From positions 70,577,558 to 70,641,557 of the forward strand of contig NW_026262668.1 of NCBI RefSeq assembly GCF_021869535.1: DNA of 64,000 nt, written 5' to 3'. Of this stretch, positions 23,757 through 34,274 are shown piece by piece. How positions within the stretch are numbered: position 1 is the first letter of the stretch; each line of letters starts with the position of its first letter. The DNA comes from Mytilus californianus. Its lineage: Eukaryota > Mollusca > Bivalvia > Mytilida > Mytilidae. The notes under the pieces are model-generated. The model was not told the DNA's origin, searched no databases, and saw only the letters and a program-made list of their open reading frames with translations. Made by a program: the position numbers and the translations under genes.

Positions 23757-24260
23757 CCTGTCCAGGTTCCACTCCAACGAAGGGATGAAAGCCCAGTTGA
23801 ACGTGTGCTAAACAAATATAAGAAACAGAGAGATAGAATACAAATAATCCATCCTAAACCCGTTAATCCAATGGAAGTATCGGACTACCTGAGCGTGGAA
23901 GATACCACTCGAAGCGCCACAACTCAGTCTCCATGCCATTTCTGTAAACTGAACAACAAACAACCAGTTTGGAATAACTCTGTATGGGAACCCCCACAAC
24001 AACCCACATGTCTATATGTAAATTTTAACAAAGATACGAACGCTATTTTAAAATGTAATTGTAGACTCTGTTCTCTCGCTCCGTTAGTTGACCCAGACGG
24101 TGATTACGTCACACTTCTTAAAGATTACATATCTAATGGGAAGTGTAATGCAGCGTATGAATATTACAATAAGACGTCACTTCCTGATTTGACAATACAT
24201 ACAAATGTTAATGAAGATGAACATACCATGTTTACCGAACGAAAAGGAACCTTAGTGTGA
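23757..24260 (+). CDS. unrecognised cysteine-motif protein, terminal exon
   Basis: Begins after the acceptor TTGTATTTCAG in phase 0 and runs 167 codons to a TGA, completing a predicted protein of about 342 residues with the exon at 19,172. It opens PVQVPLQRRDESPVERVL and has a basic, glutamine-rich start. Cysteines sit at predicted residues 235 and 238 (CHFC), 260, 275, 277, 280 (CNCRLC) and 305. The paired CxxC and CxCxxC spacing suggests a metal site or disulfides. An acidic tail follows (NVNEDEHTMF). No known domain was recognised. The cysteine pattern and unbroken frame support real coding sequence. Additional small exons between the two cannot be ruled out. Confidence 0.65.
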   Translation, partial: PVQVPLQRRDESPVERVLNKYKKQRDRIQIIHPKPVNPMEVSDYLSVEDTTRSATTQSPCHFCKLNNKQPVWNNSVWEPPQQPTCLYVNFNKDTNAILKCNCRLCSLAPLVDPDGDYVTLLKDYISNGKCNAAYEYYNKTSLPDLTIHTNVNEDEHTMFTERKGTLV

Positions 24261-24506
24261 TTATACAGACAGGCAGGAGATAATTACAAAAGGAAATAGA
24301 AATTCATTAAAATACAAATCGCTTGACTTGCAAAAATAAGTATTGAACCAATTACAAACACACTGATTGTAGTGAATGAATTTATAGACTACCTCAACAA
24401 ACACCAAAGAGAAGTTCTAAAAGGTACACCATGAACAGCTAATTTTATAATCACGAGAAAAACAAGCGGAGGATTGACGATCATTGATAAATGCAGACAT
24501 TATTTG

Positions 24507-24512
24507 AATAAA
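24507..24512 (+). other. candidate polyadenylation signal
   Basis: AATAAA lies about 250 bases after the stop of the two-exon gene and overlaps a second near-match. Such hexamers are common in AT-rich DNA, so the support is weak. Confidence 0.3.
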
Positions 24513-25470
24513 TAAGATGATTTAACTAAGAAGCTTCCTCACTCAAAACTGCTTGACAAGTTAATTATATTGTTGAAGTCTTTCTTTTCGTTTATCTTTC
24601 GGTGTTTACTGACAGAAAGGCTTATTACATAAATATATCATTTGCAGTAACGCTGTTTTCAATTTAATTTTAAACTAAGTTTTGTTACATAAAATGTACA
24701 ACGTATAATATAATTCAGAATTCACTTAGGAACTTGCATATGTTTCAACAAAATATACAGCAGAGAAGTAGGCACAAAGATATCAATGAAAAATATAGAC
24801 CGCAGTACTTTACGAATAAATATAACAATAATTTTGTCCTTCTGTAAATGTATTCTTGGAATAACAAACACCTCATTAAAACAGAGCAGTAACAACAGAG
24901 TTGGGGAGATGTCCATCCGAAATGCAAACAGATAAATTCCGTAATTAATCCATATGAATGTTTCACTATTAACAAGTTTGGACTAACAAGGTAAAAATAT
25001 TTTAGAAGAGGTAATTTAAAATATAGAATTAAACAATCTAGAGTGCCACAGCGGTAAACATTACAAAAAGTTGGTAAAAAGAGAATAAAAAAAACAACAA
25101 GTTTTAAATTTCTATAAAAAAAATACATACCGGTAGGAGAATTATTATTAAGCATGAACAAAATGTTTAACTGTAGCAAATTGTATCTTTACAATTATTT
25201 CATTAATAATATTGTATAGAAACAGGAAGGCTTTTTAAAAATTCCTCGAGAAAACCGACTATGTTCATCCTACAGTGGGGCTGAAACTCTTTTTATTTTA
25301 TCCTCTAAAAATAACTTTTTGTAAAAAAAAAAAGTATTAAAAGTTATACCAGAATATAGTACCTTGCAAGAAAATGAGAAAATTAGATATCTTCACTGCC
25401 CATCAAACCCAACAGAAGTCAAAAGCAGGGGTCCTTGATTAAATAGACATAAGACCCGATTGTTTACATT
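24513..25470. other. AT-rich noncoding stretch
   Basis: Low-complexity AT-rich DNA. A long minus-strand open frame near 24,745-25,179 has composition typical of chance frames (F, L, Y, C runs) and no family signal. Confidence 0.4.
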
Positions 25471-25671
25471 TCATTTGTATAGAAATGGATTTGCTTTGTC
25501 ATCTGGCCAAAGACCACAATTAATGATCCCGTGATATTTACAGTTTTCGGAACATCTCTTGACTTGTCTATAGGGGTATGGATGTGTATTAGCTAAATTT
25601 GTAAGATGTTGGGGAGCGATATTTCTGAATGTTTGATATATGTTTAGACTAGTACTATACTTTACACACAC
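25471..25671 (-). CDS. possible terminal exon, cysteine-containing, unrecognised
   Basis: A minus-strand open frame ends with HPYPYRQVKRCSENCKYHG, then INCGLWPDDKANPFLYK and a TGA. Its composition is more protein-like than the neighbouring AT-rich frames. Candidate acceptors upstream (CAAACATTCAG near 25,627 and ACAAATTTAG near 25,589) would make it the last exon of a gene lying to the right. No other exon of such a gene was found. It could also be a chance frame. Confidence 0.27.
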   Translation of the reverse strand: MCVKYSTSLNIYQTFRNIAPQHLTNLANTHPYPYRQVKRCSENCKYHGIINCGLWPDDKANPFLYK

Positions 25672-25990
25672 AAAATATTTGACAAAAAGAACCGGTGCAT
25701 TTTTTTTAATGAAACAAAACGTTATAAAGAACTAATAGAGAATTTAATTGTGGTCTGTGGCCATCTTACTGTTAAGGGATCTGTTTACCGTGTTTGTTTT
25801 CTCTGTTTATGTTAATTTTATTATAAATCTTTATGATTAACATGACAATAAAGTATACATGTATGTAGTTGTGTTATTGATGATATTATGGTATAATGAT
25901 TAAATTATTCTTTAATGTTAAATTCAATTAAAGAAATTACAAAATGCTTGACATTTATCTATTTCGTTACCAAACTATTTTTTCCCTTTT
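25672..25990. other. AT-rich noncoding stretch
   Basis: Nothing recognised. Confidence 0.4.
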
Positions 25991-25994
25991 AAGA

Positions 25995-26225
25995 ATAGAT
26001 AGTTGAAACGCTTTAAGCGAACTTTTTAGTGCGAGATACCGTTGTATTTTGCAAAAGTTTTAGACCACTGTGCTTATGTTCTCACGTATACAGGAGGTTT
26101 TAATTTTTTTATTTTAAGAATTCATTTTTGAAATGCTTTAAGCACACTTTTAAATGCGAGATACCGTTTTATTTCGCAAAAGTTTTAGATCACTGTGCTT
26201 ATGATCTCAGGAATACAGGAGATTT
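25995..26225. repeat. 127-bp tandem duplication
   Basis: Two adjacent units share TGCGAGATACCGTT, GCAAAAGTTTTAGA, CACTGTGCTTATG and ATACAGGAG. The first begins near 26,004 and the second near 26,131. Confidence 0.85.
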
Positions 26226-26415
26226 TAAATATATATATATATATGAAAAAAATAAACTTGCGGAAAAGATGGTATACCGCAAACATGAGGTGCAAAAGTT
26301 GGTACACCATATCCGGATTTCGACAATTAATGTCTCTTCAGTGATGTTAGGAATCGAAACGGTATTTGGAAGTCCATATAATTTACCACAATTTAGGATA
26401 TATATATATATATAT
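26226..26415. repeat. solitary fragment of the 540-bp satellite between TA runs
   Basis: About 160 bp match the satellite at 6.0-7.8 kb (CTTGCGGAAAAGATGG, GTGATGTTAGGAATCG, ATTTAGGATA), starting right after ATATATATATATAT and ending in another TATATATATATATA tract. The flanks are unrelated to the main array. Confidence 0.9.
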
Positions 26416-26639
26416 AGGGATACTGGTTCGGCTGTAACGGCGTAAACTGTATAAATCTGTACATTCTAAAGAGGGAATAAACTTATAATCCGTAGTTTAT
26501 ATACAGATGCTTTATTGTCTGTAGTTTAAAGTAGTCTTGCATATGACCGTTGTCCTTGACCTCATTTTCATGGTTCAGTGATTGCATTAAACAAAACCAT
26601 TTTCATCATGTGATTTCCCCGTTATTATGACTGATGGAG

Positions 26640-26825
26640 TTATTGAATATCAGCTTCACAGATAACGACGGATATGTTCCAATTGTCGTAACCACAATCC
26701 CATCCTCTTTTCCTCGAATGTGCCCTACCGAGTTAGACTTTTCATCGGGTTTGTACTTGCATGAGCAACACGACGAGTGCCACGTGTGGAGCAGGATCTG
26801 CTTACCCTTCCGGAGCACTGTTTAA
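26640..26825 (+). repeat. retroelement 3' end, family A, short copy
   Basis: Contains AACGACGGATATGTTCC, AATGTGCCCTACCGAGTTAG, AGCAACACGACGAGTGCCAC and TGCTTACCCTTCCGGAGCAC, then breaks off. Open frames here follow the repeat on both strands. Confidence 0.75.
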
Positions 26826-26879
26826 ACCTTTTACTGTTTTATTGGTCTTAATGCATTTAAGTGAAGAAAAATCTGAATT

Positions 26880-27310
26880 CAGTAGATGCTTTAACATTAT
26901 GAGAGAACAGAACTATGTGTCTATGGGACACCAAGCCCGCTCGGACTGTCACATTTCCGTATTCAGTCGTGAAGTCGGGATCAAAACCGTAATTTGACAT
27001 ACAATTTAAGAAGTTCACATCATAATGAACATGCGTACCAAGTTTGAAGTTAATGTGAACTTGACCAAAAACTTTAACATTGGAATGTACCGTGAAATCA
27101 GGGTCAAAACCCTTCTTTGGTGAATGATCTAAAAGGTTTATCATAATGAACATGTGTACTTAGTTTCAGTTAAAGTGACAATAGTTACATTCATGGTAAA
27201 CTACCTTGTCCAAAACTTAACCTGATACGAGACTAGCGGATGGACTGAATAACTAACAGATACACAGACCAGGAATAATAATGCCCCGCTACTATCGTAT
27301 GCGGGGCAAA
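26880..27310 (+). mobile_element. family E element with terminal hairpin
   Basis: Contains repeated segments of the type GTGAAGTCGGGATCAAAAC and ATCATAATGAACATG, related to 34,275-34,965. The right end carries a perfect 8-bp GC-rich stem, TGCCCCGC (27,282-27,289) and GCGGGGCA (27,301-27,308). A terminal hairpin of this kind is typical of several non-autonomous element classes; the class is not assigned. Confidence 0.55.
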
Positions 27311-27537
27311 AACATGTACAGCACTGCACATTTTTTTTATATGCATCATTTATGTTCACTGTAGGATTTTGAAATGTTTGAAAGTCAAATGTACTGTAAA
27401 TTCTAATCCATTCTAGTGTACACAGAACTTTAAAAATCGATTTACGATCGAATTTCTTCTTTAGGAAATATTTTGAATTTTCTCTTTTTGTTAGTTTTTG
27501 GGTTTTTTCGTAAGAGGAAACTATTAGAATAAAATTC

Positions 27538-28365
27538 GTAAGGGTTCCGCGGAACCCAGTGTCTCGCCTACTTTTGCTGTTAATCGCAGGCTCAACAAAA
27601 ATGAGGAAAAAAAATTAATAAAAATATTCCTCTCTATACTATCTTTCGATTGTAAGTAGCTTCTGTTTTAAGATTTTAACTGCAGACTGTATGTAATGTT
27701 GACTGGAAGAAAAACTAAGTCCATTTATAAGTAAAATACGGAAAAAATGGAACAAAATTTTATCAAAATTTCCTTCTAGATACTCGCTTTTGATCATAAA
27801 CAAGCTTCTGTCCAAGTGTGGTACAAATCCAGGATAGTTTAAGAAAGTTGATAAAATTTTAAAAACTTTAACCACAGGGTAAATGTAATGCTAACTGGCA
27901 GAAAAACTAAGTCCATTTATAAGTAAAATACGGAAAAATAGATTTTTTTTTCTTCAAAATTTACTTCTGGATACTATCTTATGATCATAAACAAGCTTCT
28001 TTCCAAGTTTGGTAGAAATCCTTGATAGTTTAAGAAAGTAATTAAAATTTCAAAAACTTTAACCACAGAGTGAATGTAATGTTTCCTGGCAGAAAAACTA
28101 AGTCCATTTATAAGTAAAATAAGGAAAAAATGGATTTTTTTTTTACAAAATTTACTTTTGGATATAATCTTATGATCATAAACAAGCTTCTGTCCAAGTT
28201 TGGTAGAAATCCGGGATAGTTTAAGAAAGTTATTAAAATTTCAAAAACTTTAACCACAGAGTGAATATTTGTGGACGCCGCCGACGACGCCGACGACACC
28301 GACGGAATGTAGGATCGCTATGTCTCGCTTTTTCGACAAAAGTCGAAGGCTCGACAAAAATCATA
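27538..28365. mobile_element. tandem-core element, 192-bp units
   Basis: The word ACTAAGTCCATTTATAAGTA recurs near 27,713, 27,906 and 28,098, giving about a 192-bp period with roughly 3.3 units (also TAAACAAGCTTCTGTCCAAG and TTTAACCACAG). The left edge has GTGTCTCGCCTAC and CAGGCTCAACAAAAAT. The right edge has a GCCGACGAC microsatellite, then ATGTCTCGCTTTTTCGAC and AGGCTCGACAAAAAT. The two ends resemble each other in direct orientation. The layout of unique end, tandem core, microsatellite and unique end is that of bivalve tandem-core (pearl-like) elements. Confidence 0.7.
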
Positions 28366-28835
28366 TTATGCATTTCTTCATATAAGCTTATTTAAAATTA
28401 TAGATTGACGATTAACGGATAAGTCAGAGGGCCCGAGAACACAGTTATTTCGTAGTGCATTTCTTTTAGACAGTAAATTCAAATTAAAAAAATCGCACCT
28501 GCTCTATCTCAAAAAGATTTTTACAGTGTAGTGAACTACTATTGATACAAATAATATCAAAATTATAGAAACTTCTACCAGCTCTAACTCAAAATATTGA
28601 CAATTCTGTGTTAAGGGGGGCTAAAATTCAGTTTGACAGCTTCAGACATTCTAATTTTTGACCTTTTTTAACTGGACTAAATCACTACTTAACATAAAGA
28701 TTCAGCACCCAAATTTTTATAACATGTAATTTCATCCCCTTACTTAATATTTCATGCATAAAATATCAAGAAATAAATTGGGAAAGTGTATAAAAAAAAA
28801 ATGCAAGTTATACACTGTTTATGTAACAGAAAATT
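28366..28835. other. noncoding stretch between repeats
   Basis: Nothing recognised beyond AT-rich sequence. Confidence 0.4.
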
Positions 28836-28837
28836 TG

Positions 28838-30520
28838 GTCCGGTAGTAAAATTTGTCCGCCAGACTTTTTTTCCTAGTTAATCAAGTCCATGACCATTAT
28901 TTTACTAGGAATTTAAGTCCCAGGACAAATTTTACCTAGGAAAATAAGTCCATAGCTAGTAAAATATGTCTGGCACTTATTTTCCTAGGTAAAATTGTCC
29001 TAAGACATGTTTTTCTAGTAGTTTTTATTATATTTTAAAAATTATTGAAAATAAAAAAAAAACATTTTCTTAGTTAAGATTGGAAAGTTTCATTAATTTT
29101 TCCTATTAAAATAAAAGGTCATTGCCGGACGTTATAACCTAGGCATGTTAATGACATGGACATGATTTCCTAGGAAAATTAGTCTGGGGACATAAATTTT
29201 ATCAAAATATTAATACACAACTCTTAAACAATATTAAAACATAACATTTAAATTTAACTTTCAAAATAAAGGGAATGGACGTTATTACCTAGGAATATTA
29301 ATGACATAGACATGATTTCCTAGGAAAATTAGTCTGGGGACATGAATTTTATTAAAATATTAATGCACAACTCTTAAACAATATTAAAACATAAAAATTG
29401 AATTTCCATTGTTAACATGTAAATAATTTGTTTCATTAAAATTTTCCTTTTAAAATAAATGGCATGGACGTTTTTACCTAGGAATATTAATGACATGGAC
29501 ATTTCCTAGGAAAATTAGTCTGGGGACAAACATTATATTAAAAAAGTTGATACACAACTCTTAAACAATATTAAAACATAACATTTATATTTACCTTTTA
29601 AAATAAAGGACATGGATGTTTTTACCTAGGATTATTACATTGGTAGCATTGAATTACATTGATTTCCCAGTCAAATAAAAACCGATAATTTCACATGTGA
29701 AATAAACGTGGTTATTTCACTCTCTGACGTCATACAACAATAGGCGTTGTCAAGACGTCGATAACATCGGATCAAAACAAATTGTGAATGCGTAGAAAAA
29801 AGATATAGTTCGTTACATTTTCTACATTAATTTTATTAAAAAAAGCCATTTGCCAATATAATAAAAAGAATAACTAATCAAAGAATTCAAATATCGAAAA
29901 ATATTCAACTCGTGACCGAACAACACTGATAATTAACTCATGCGCTACGCGCATTCGAGAATTAATGTGTTGTTCGGTCACTCGTTGAATATTTTTCTCT
30001 ATTTGAATTCTTCGATTAGTTATTCTATAAATATTAATGACATGGACATGATTTCCTAGGAAAATTAGTCTGGGGACAAACATTATATTAAAAAAGTTGA
30101 TACACAACTCTTAAACAATATTAAAACATAACATTTATATTTACCTTTTAAAATAAAGGACATGGATGTTTTTACCTAGGAATATTAATGACATGGACAT
30201 GATTTCCTAGGAAAGTTAGTCTGGGGACATGAATTTTATTAAATATATAAATACACAACTCTTAAACAATATTAAAACTAAATATTTAAATTTCCAATAC
30301 TGTTTAAATGTAAATGAATTGATTCATTAATATTTTTCCTATAAAAAAAAAAGGACATGGACGTTTTTACCTAGGAATATTGATGATATGGACTTGAATT
30401 CCTAGGAAAATTAGTCTGGGGACATAAATTACTAACATTGGACTAAAAATACTAGTAAATTCTGTAACCATGGACTTTTTATACTAGTAATATGTGTCCG
30501 CCTGGACATATTTTACCAGG
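28838..30520. repeat. CCTAGG-word satellite, 150-196 bp units
   Basis: AAAATTAGTCTGGGGACA recurs (once as AAAGTTAGTC) at 29,175, 29,325, 29,511, 30,061, 30,212 and 30,408. Each unit has CCTAGG palindromes and GTCC/GGAC words. The outer 200 bp on each side are denser in these words and roughly inverted relative to each other (TAAAATTTGTCCGCC on the left, GGACATATTTTACC on the right), as if the array sits inside an element with diverged terminal inverted repeats. The block is interrupted at about 29,635-30,027 by a foldback insertion. Confidence 0.85.
29635..30027. mobile_element. foldback insertion inside the satellite
   Basis: The right part, 29,867-30,026, is a 160-bp imperfect palindrome. 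Its left arm begins AGAATAACTAATCAAAGAAT and contains GACCGAACAACAC; the right arm contains GTGTTGTTCGGTCAC and ends ATTCTTCGATTAGTTATTCT. The centre is CATGCGCTACGCGCATTCG. About 230 bp of unrelated sequence precedes it. The satellite resumes immediately afterwards. Confidence 0.8.
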
Positions 30521-30539
30521 ACAAATTTATCTCTTACAT

Positions 30540-31925
30540 TTACACTAGGGACTATATTCGATAACTGTGTCCTTGGACCAGAGTGATCCAGGTGAGTTGT
30601 ACGTAGAATGTATTTACACTGAATTGACAAGTAATAATTAGGTCACAGTTCATACGAATACAACCCGACTATGTTAGCATTTCAGAGGTATTTAAAAGAT
30701 TATTATTGTTGTAAAATACTTTAAAATAATTGCATGGTATACAAACAATAAAATATGAAAGCATGCAGACATGACAACAGCGATGCTGCTCCTTTCAATA
30801 TGTAATTCACGGTAATCCCGGCAGGGATAATGTTAACTTTTATATAAAAAAAAGTCATGTAACCCTAAGTGAATAAATAATTCATAGTATGAAATTTGTT
30901 AATATGAAAAGAATATAAAAACATTTTCATGATTGACATAAATGAACTCAACGAATAACCAAAAAGAGTAAACGTGAGATCAGAGAGGTGACCTATGATT
31001 TTGTTTGTAACTGTTTATATAAACGTCTCAAAGAATACGTTCTTTTTACAAATGGGATTTGTGATTCCTTGCTGATGGGACCTGATAAACTCGCTATTTA
31101 ATTCTTCGTGATGATTGTATAGCATGGAGTCGATGTTTTGATGACAGAAAAATTAATTATATTCTTATTTTGACAATTGTCCAAATGACATTGGAAGACA
31201 ATGTAATTTGCACTTTTCTGATTTTAAATGGAATAATATATGAAAATAAATTCAGAATTAGTAAAATATTTTGACTTTTTCTCTTTCATTTTCAAATAGT
31301 CACTTTTATTCTGACTTATGTTTTTTTCTTCAAATTACTTGCATTTAATATACATTGACCATATCCGCATACTGAAAAATGTGGATAGTTAACTGCGTTA
31401 AGGTGCAAAATTATTGAATATAAAATTCATAAAATCATATATAGACAAAACAATACTTGACTGTGTTTGAAAAAAAAACATTTTAATATATTAAAACAAA
31501 GCTGATTGAAGTAAGGTATTTATCATATAATCAATATTTTATCAACATAAAAGACCGGGATACAAACCAAATGGGTGTACTAGACTGATAGGCCTACCAG
31601 ACTGTGCCTCATGTGAAGAGTCTGATGAGACTTTGGCATTGGTTAAAACTAGAACCTAAGTCCTGTGACATGACTAGATTCAGTTGTTCTCGACTCATAT
31701 ATTTTTGAAAAGGATATCAAGAGATATAAATCAAATTCTGTTCTGTTGTTTTAATTCATTTTGTTCAACTTAAAATGCAAAAAATGGTAATATTAAGATT
31801 TTTTTTTGGACAAGTTACAATTCCATTCGGACAAGTAAGTTTTGGTATGTACTTGTCCTATTGGACAAGTTGAAAAAAAAGTTATTGTAGAGGCCTGCAT
31901 TATACACTATATGGTATATAACATG
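30540..31925. other. AT-rich noncoding stretch
   Basis: No exon supported. Near 31,590-31,640 the plus strand reads LPDCASCEESDETLAL, which resembles the cysteine knuckle near the C-terminus of some LINE proteins. It is too short to call. Confidence 0.35.
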
Positions 31926-31969
31926 TGATAATGTTGCTGAAAGCAGTCGCCAAGTCAATTTCGCCATTG

Positions 31970-32914
31970 AACACGCACTTGCACGACTTCCTCCGCCTCA
32001 ATTTTAGACTTATGCCTCGAATTTGACATACGCGGTCATCGCAGTACCAAAATCTATGACAAACGAGACGATTTTAATTTTGAAATTATCAATTTCCCCC
32101 ACCTTAGTAGCAATATACCAACTTCACCTGCATATGGGATATACATTTCCCCAACTCATTCTGTATTCAAGAGCTTGCAGCTCTACTCAGACTTTATAAA
32201 ACGTCACTAGTGTCTGACTGAGCAGAAAGTTGATGAACCAGGGTTATGTCAAAGAACAAAAAAGTTCATCGGAAGATACCAAGACCTAGTTGATAAATAT
32301 TCCGTATCAACTTCACAAATAATACATGATGGTCTTGAAGTATAGATTCTAGGTTGTTTATCATCTTAATTACGTGTTATAGTGTTCTTTTATTTGTCTT
32401 TGTAAATTGTTAACCTTGTTTAGTCCATTTTTTTGTAATATCCTTTTGGCGTGGATCGGTACTTATGCATCCCGCCAATGTGTTGTTGTGCTGTGGTCAT
32501 TTTTTGTATTCTTGTCTTTCATTTTTGCTTATGAGCTTTTTCTATACGCCATTTTGTTTTTCTTTGTTGATATATTTGTTTGTTTTTATATGATTAAGAA
32601 TATAATAGGTTGTTGACTGCTGTACCCCTATTTTTGACATTTTTACCTATTATGTATGTTTGTTTTGTTCACACATTGTTGTCAATATAATGGAATTGTA
32701 TGCGACTGTCATACAAGTGAGAGGTTTGGCTAGCTATAAAACCAGGTTTAATCTACCATTTTCTACATAAGGAAATGCCTGTACCAATTCAGGAATATGA
32801 CAGTTGTTTTCCATTCGTTTGATGTGTTTGAGCTTTTGATTTTGCCATTTGATAAGGGACTTTCCGATTTGAATTTTCCTTGGAGTTCGGTATTTTTGTT
32901 ATTTTACTTTTTAT
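31970..32914 (+). mobile_element. reverse-transcriptase C-terminus plus 3' end (family B)
   Basis: The plus strand encodes LCLEFDIRGHRSTKIYDKRD, then DFNFEIINFPHLSSNIPTS and PAYGIYIS, with a frame change near 32,150, then QLILYSRACSS. After more damage comes FIGRYQDLVDKYSVSTSQII, with a stop near 32,345. This is the C-terminal region of a reverse-transcriptase family common in bivalve and other invertebrate genomes; the catalytic domain is missing. From 32,346 to 32,914 the sequence is the untranslated 3' end, containing the family B words (CTGTCATACAAGTGAGAGG, GCTATAAAACCAGGTTTAAT, CCATTCGTTTGATGTGTTTG). This links the dispersed family B repeat to a retroelement. Confidence 0.7.
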
Positions 32915-33845
32915 ACGCCCGTTTACGGGACGTTTTATGGTATACCGTTGTCCGTCTGTCCGTCTGTCCGTCCGTCCGTCTGTCTGTCCGTCCGTCGTCA
33001 ACATGTCGGACATTAACTCAAAAAGGCTTTAACCAATTTGCATAAAACTTTGGTGAATTGTTTATATCTATTGACGTGAGCTCCCTTTCGTTTTTTATAA
33101 ATTTTAGATTTTACGTTTCCGTTTTATGGGGTTTTATTCATTAAAAAAAGGGGGATTTTCCAGTTTTCGGACAATAACTCAAGAATGCTTTCACCAACTT
33201 ACAAGAAATTTTGGTTAATTGTTTATATCTATTGACATGAGCTCCCTTTTGATTTTTATAAATTTTAGATTTTACGTTTCCAAGTTACGGGGTTTTATTC
33301 ATAAGAAAGGGGGATTTTCCAGTTTTCGGACAATAACTCAAAAATGCTTTCAGCAGTTCTCATGAAACTTTGATGAATTGTTGATATCTATTGATGTAAG
33401 CTCCCTTTAGAATTTTATAAATTTTAGATTTTACATTTCCGAGTTATGGGGTTTTATTCATTAAAAAAGGGGGGATTTTCCAGTTTTCAGACAATAACTC
33501 AAAAATGCTTTCAGCAATTCTTATGAAACTTTGGTGAATTGTTTATATCTATTGATGTAAGCTCCCTTTAGAATTTTATAAATTTTATTTGTTTATAGTC
33601 TGACAATTGATTTGACTAAGTATTGCGCAACAGCATAGTGTATTGCACAACAGCAAGAAATCTTTAATTGAATATAAATTCAATTCATATAACCAATTTC
33701 AAGTTCTTTGACTACATTTATTCAGAAACCTATAATATATCAAATATTTAATTACAATCCAAATTCAGACCTGTATCAAGCTTGAATATTGTGTCCATTT
33801 TTGCCCAACTGTTCAGGGTTGGACCTCTGCGGGCGTATCCAGCTG
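32915..33845 (+). mobile_element. pearl-like tandem-core element, copy 1
   Basis: The left end is TATACGCCCGTTTACGGGAC and the right end TGCGGGCGTATCCAGCTGCG, giving a short inverted repeat (TACGCCCG / CGGGCGTA). After the left end comes GTTGTCCGTCTGTCCGTCTG and further CCGT repeats to about 32,997, then three to four units of about 150 bp marked by GGACAATAACTCAAAAATGC, CTATTGATGTAAGCTCCCTT and GGGGTTTTATTCATTA. About 250 bp of unique sequence closes the element. An inverted, shorter copy lies at 60,011-60,406. Non-autonomous; no coding capacity. Confidence 0.8.
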
Positions 33846-34270
33846 CGCTCAGCGAAGCAGTTTATTGCATGTAGAGAAAACCTTATTCTGAATATGTATC
33901 GAGTTAAAAAGTATATGGTTTAACATGTTGGTCCTTTGAGTTTCTAGTTGTAATGCTAAAAAACACCTATTCAATAATACACAATTACATGTACTTAAAA
34001 TCTGAAGTTGGATCTGAATCAAAATTTTTAACTCTGAAATTGGTAACCTAGTAAGAATGGGATTTCTAAATATATTGTTAAAGAGACGATGGTGTATGGC
34101 GAGAGCCATTATTTGATCCCTTCAAACAAACAATTGCAAAATTCAATCATTCAGAATTATGTACATTATGTTGATATATGTCATAATACAATTGAGAATA
34201 AAGTCTGGTCGCTTTAGTCTAAAGAAAGTTTTTTATATCACTTGGATGTCTGGTATACTATGAACAATAA
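33846..34270. other. noncoding stretch
   Basis: Nothing recognised. The 86-codon minus-strand frame at 33,849-34,109 has no family signal. Confidence 0.4.
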
Positions 34271-34274
34271 TCCA

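Noticed and set aside
24745..25179. 144-codon minus-strand open frame
   Set aside because: Composition dominated by F, L, Y and C as expected from AT-rich noncoding DNA. No motif.
28838..30520. CRISPR-like array
   Set aside because: Unit length is 150-196 bp with no unique spacers between constant repeats, and the context is an animal genome.
31560..31645. Cysteine knuckle (CASCEESDETL) of a LINE
   Set aside because: Too short to support, and no adjacent RT sequence in the same frame.
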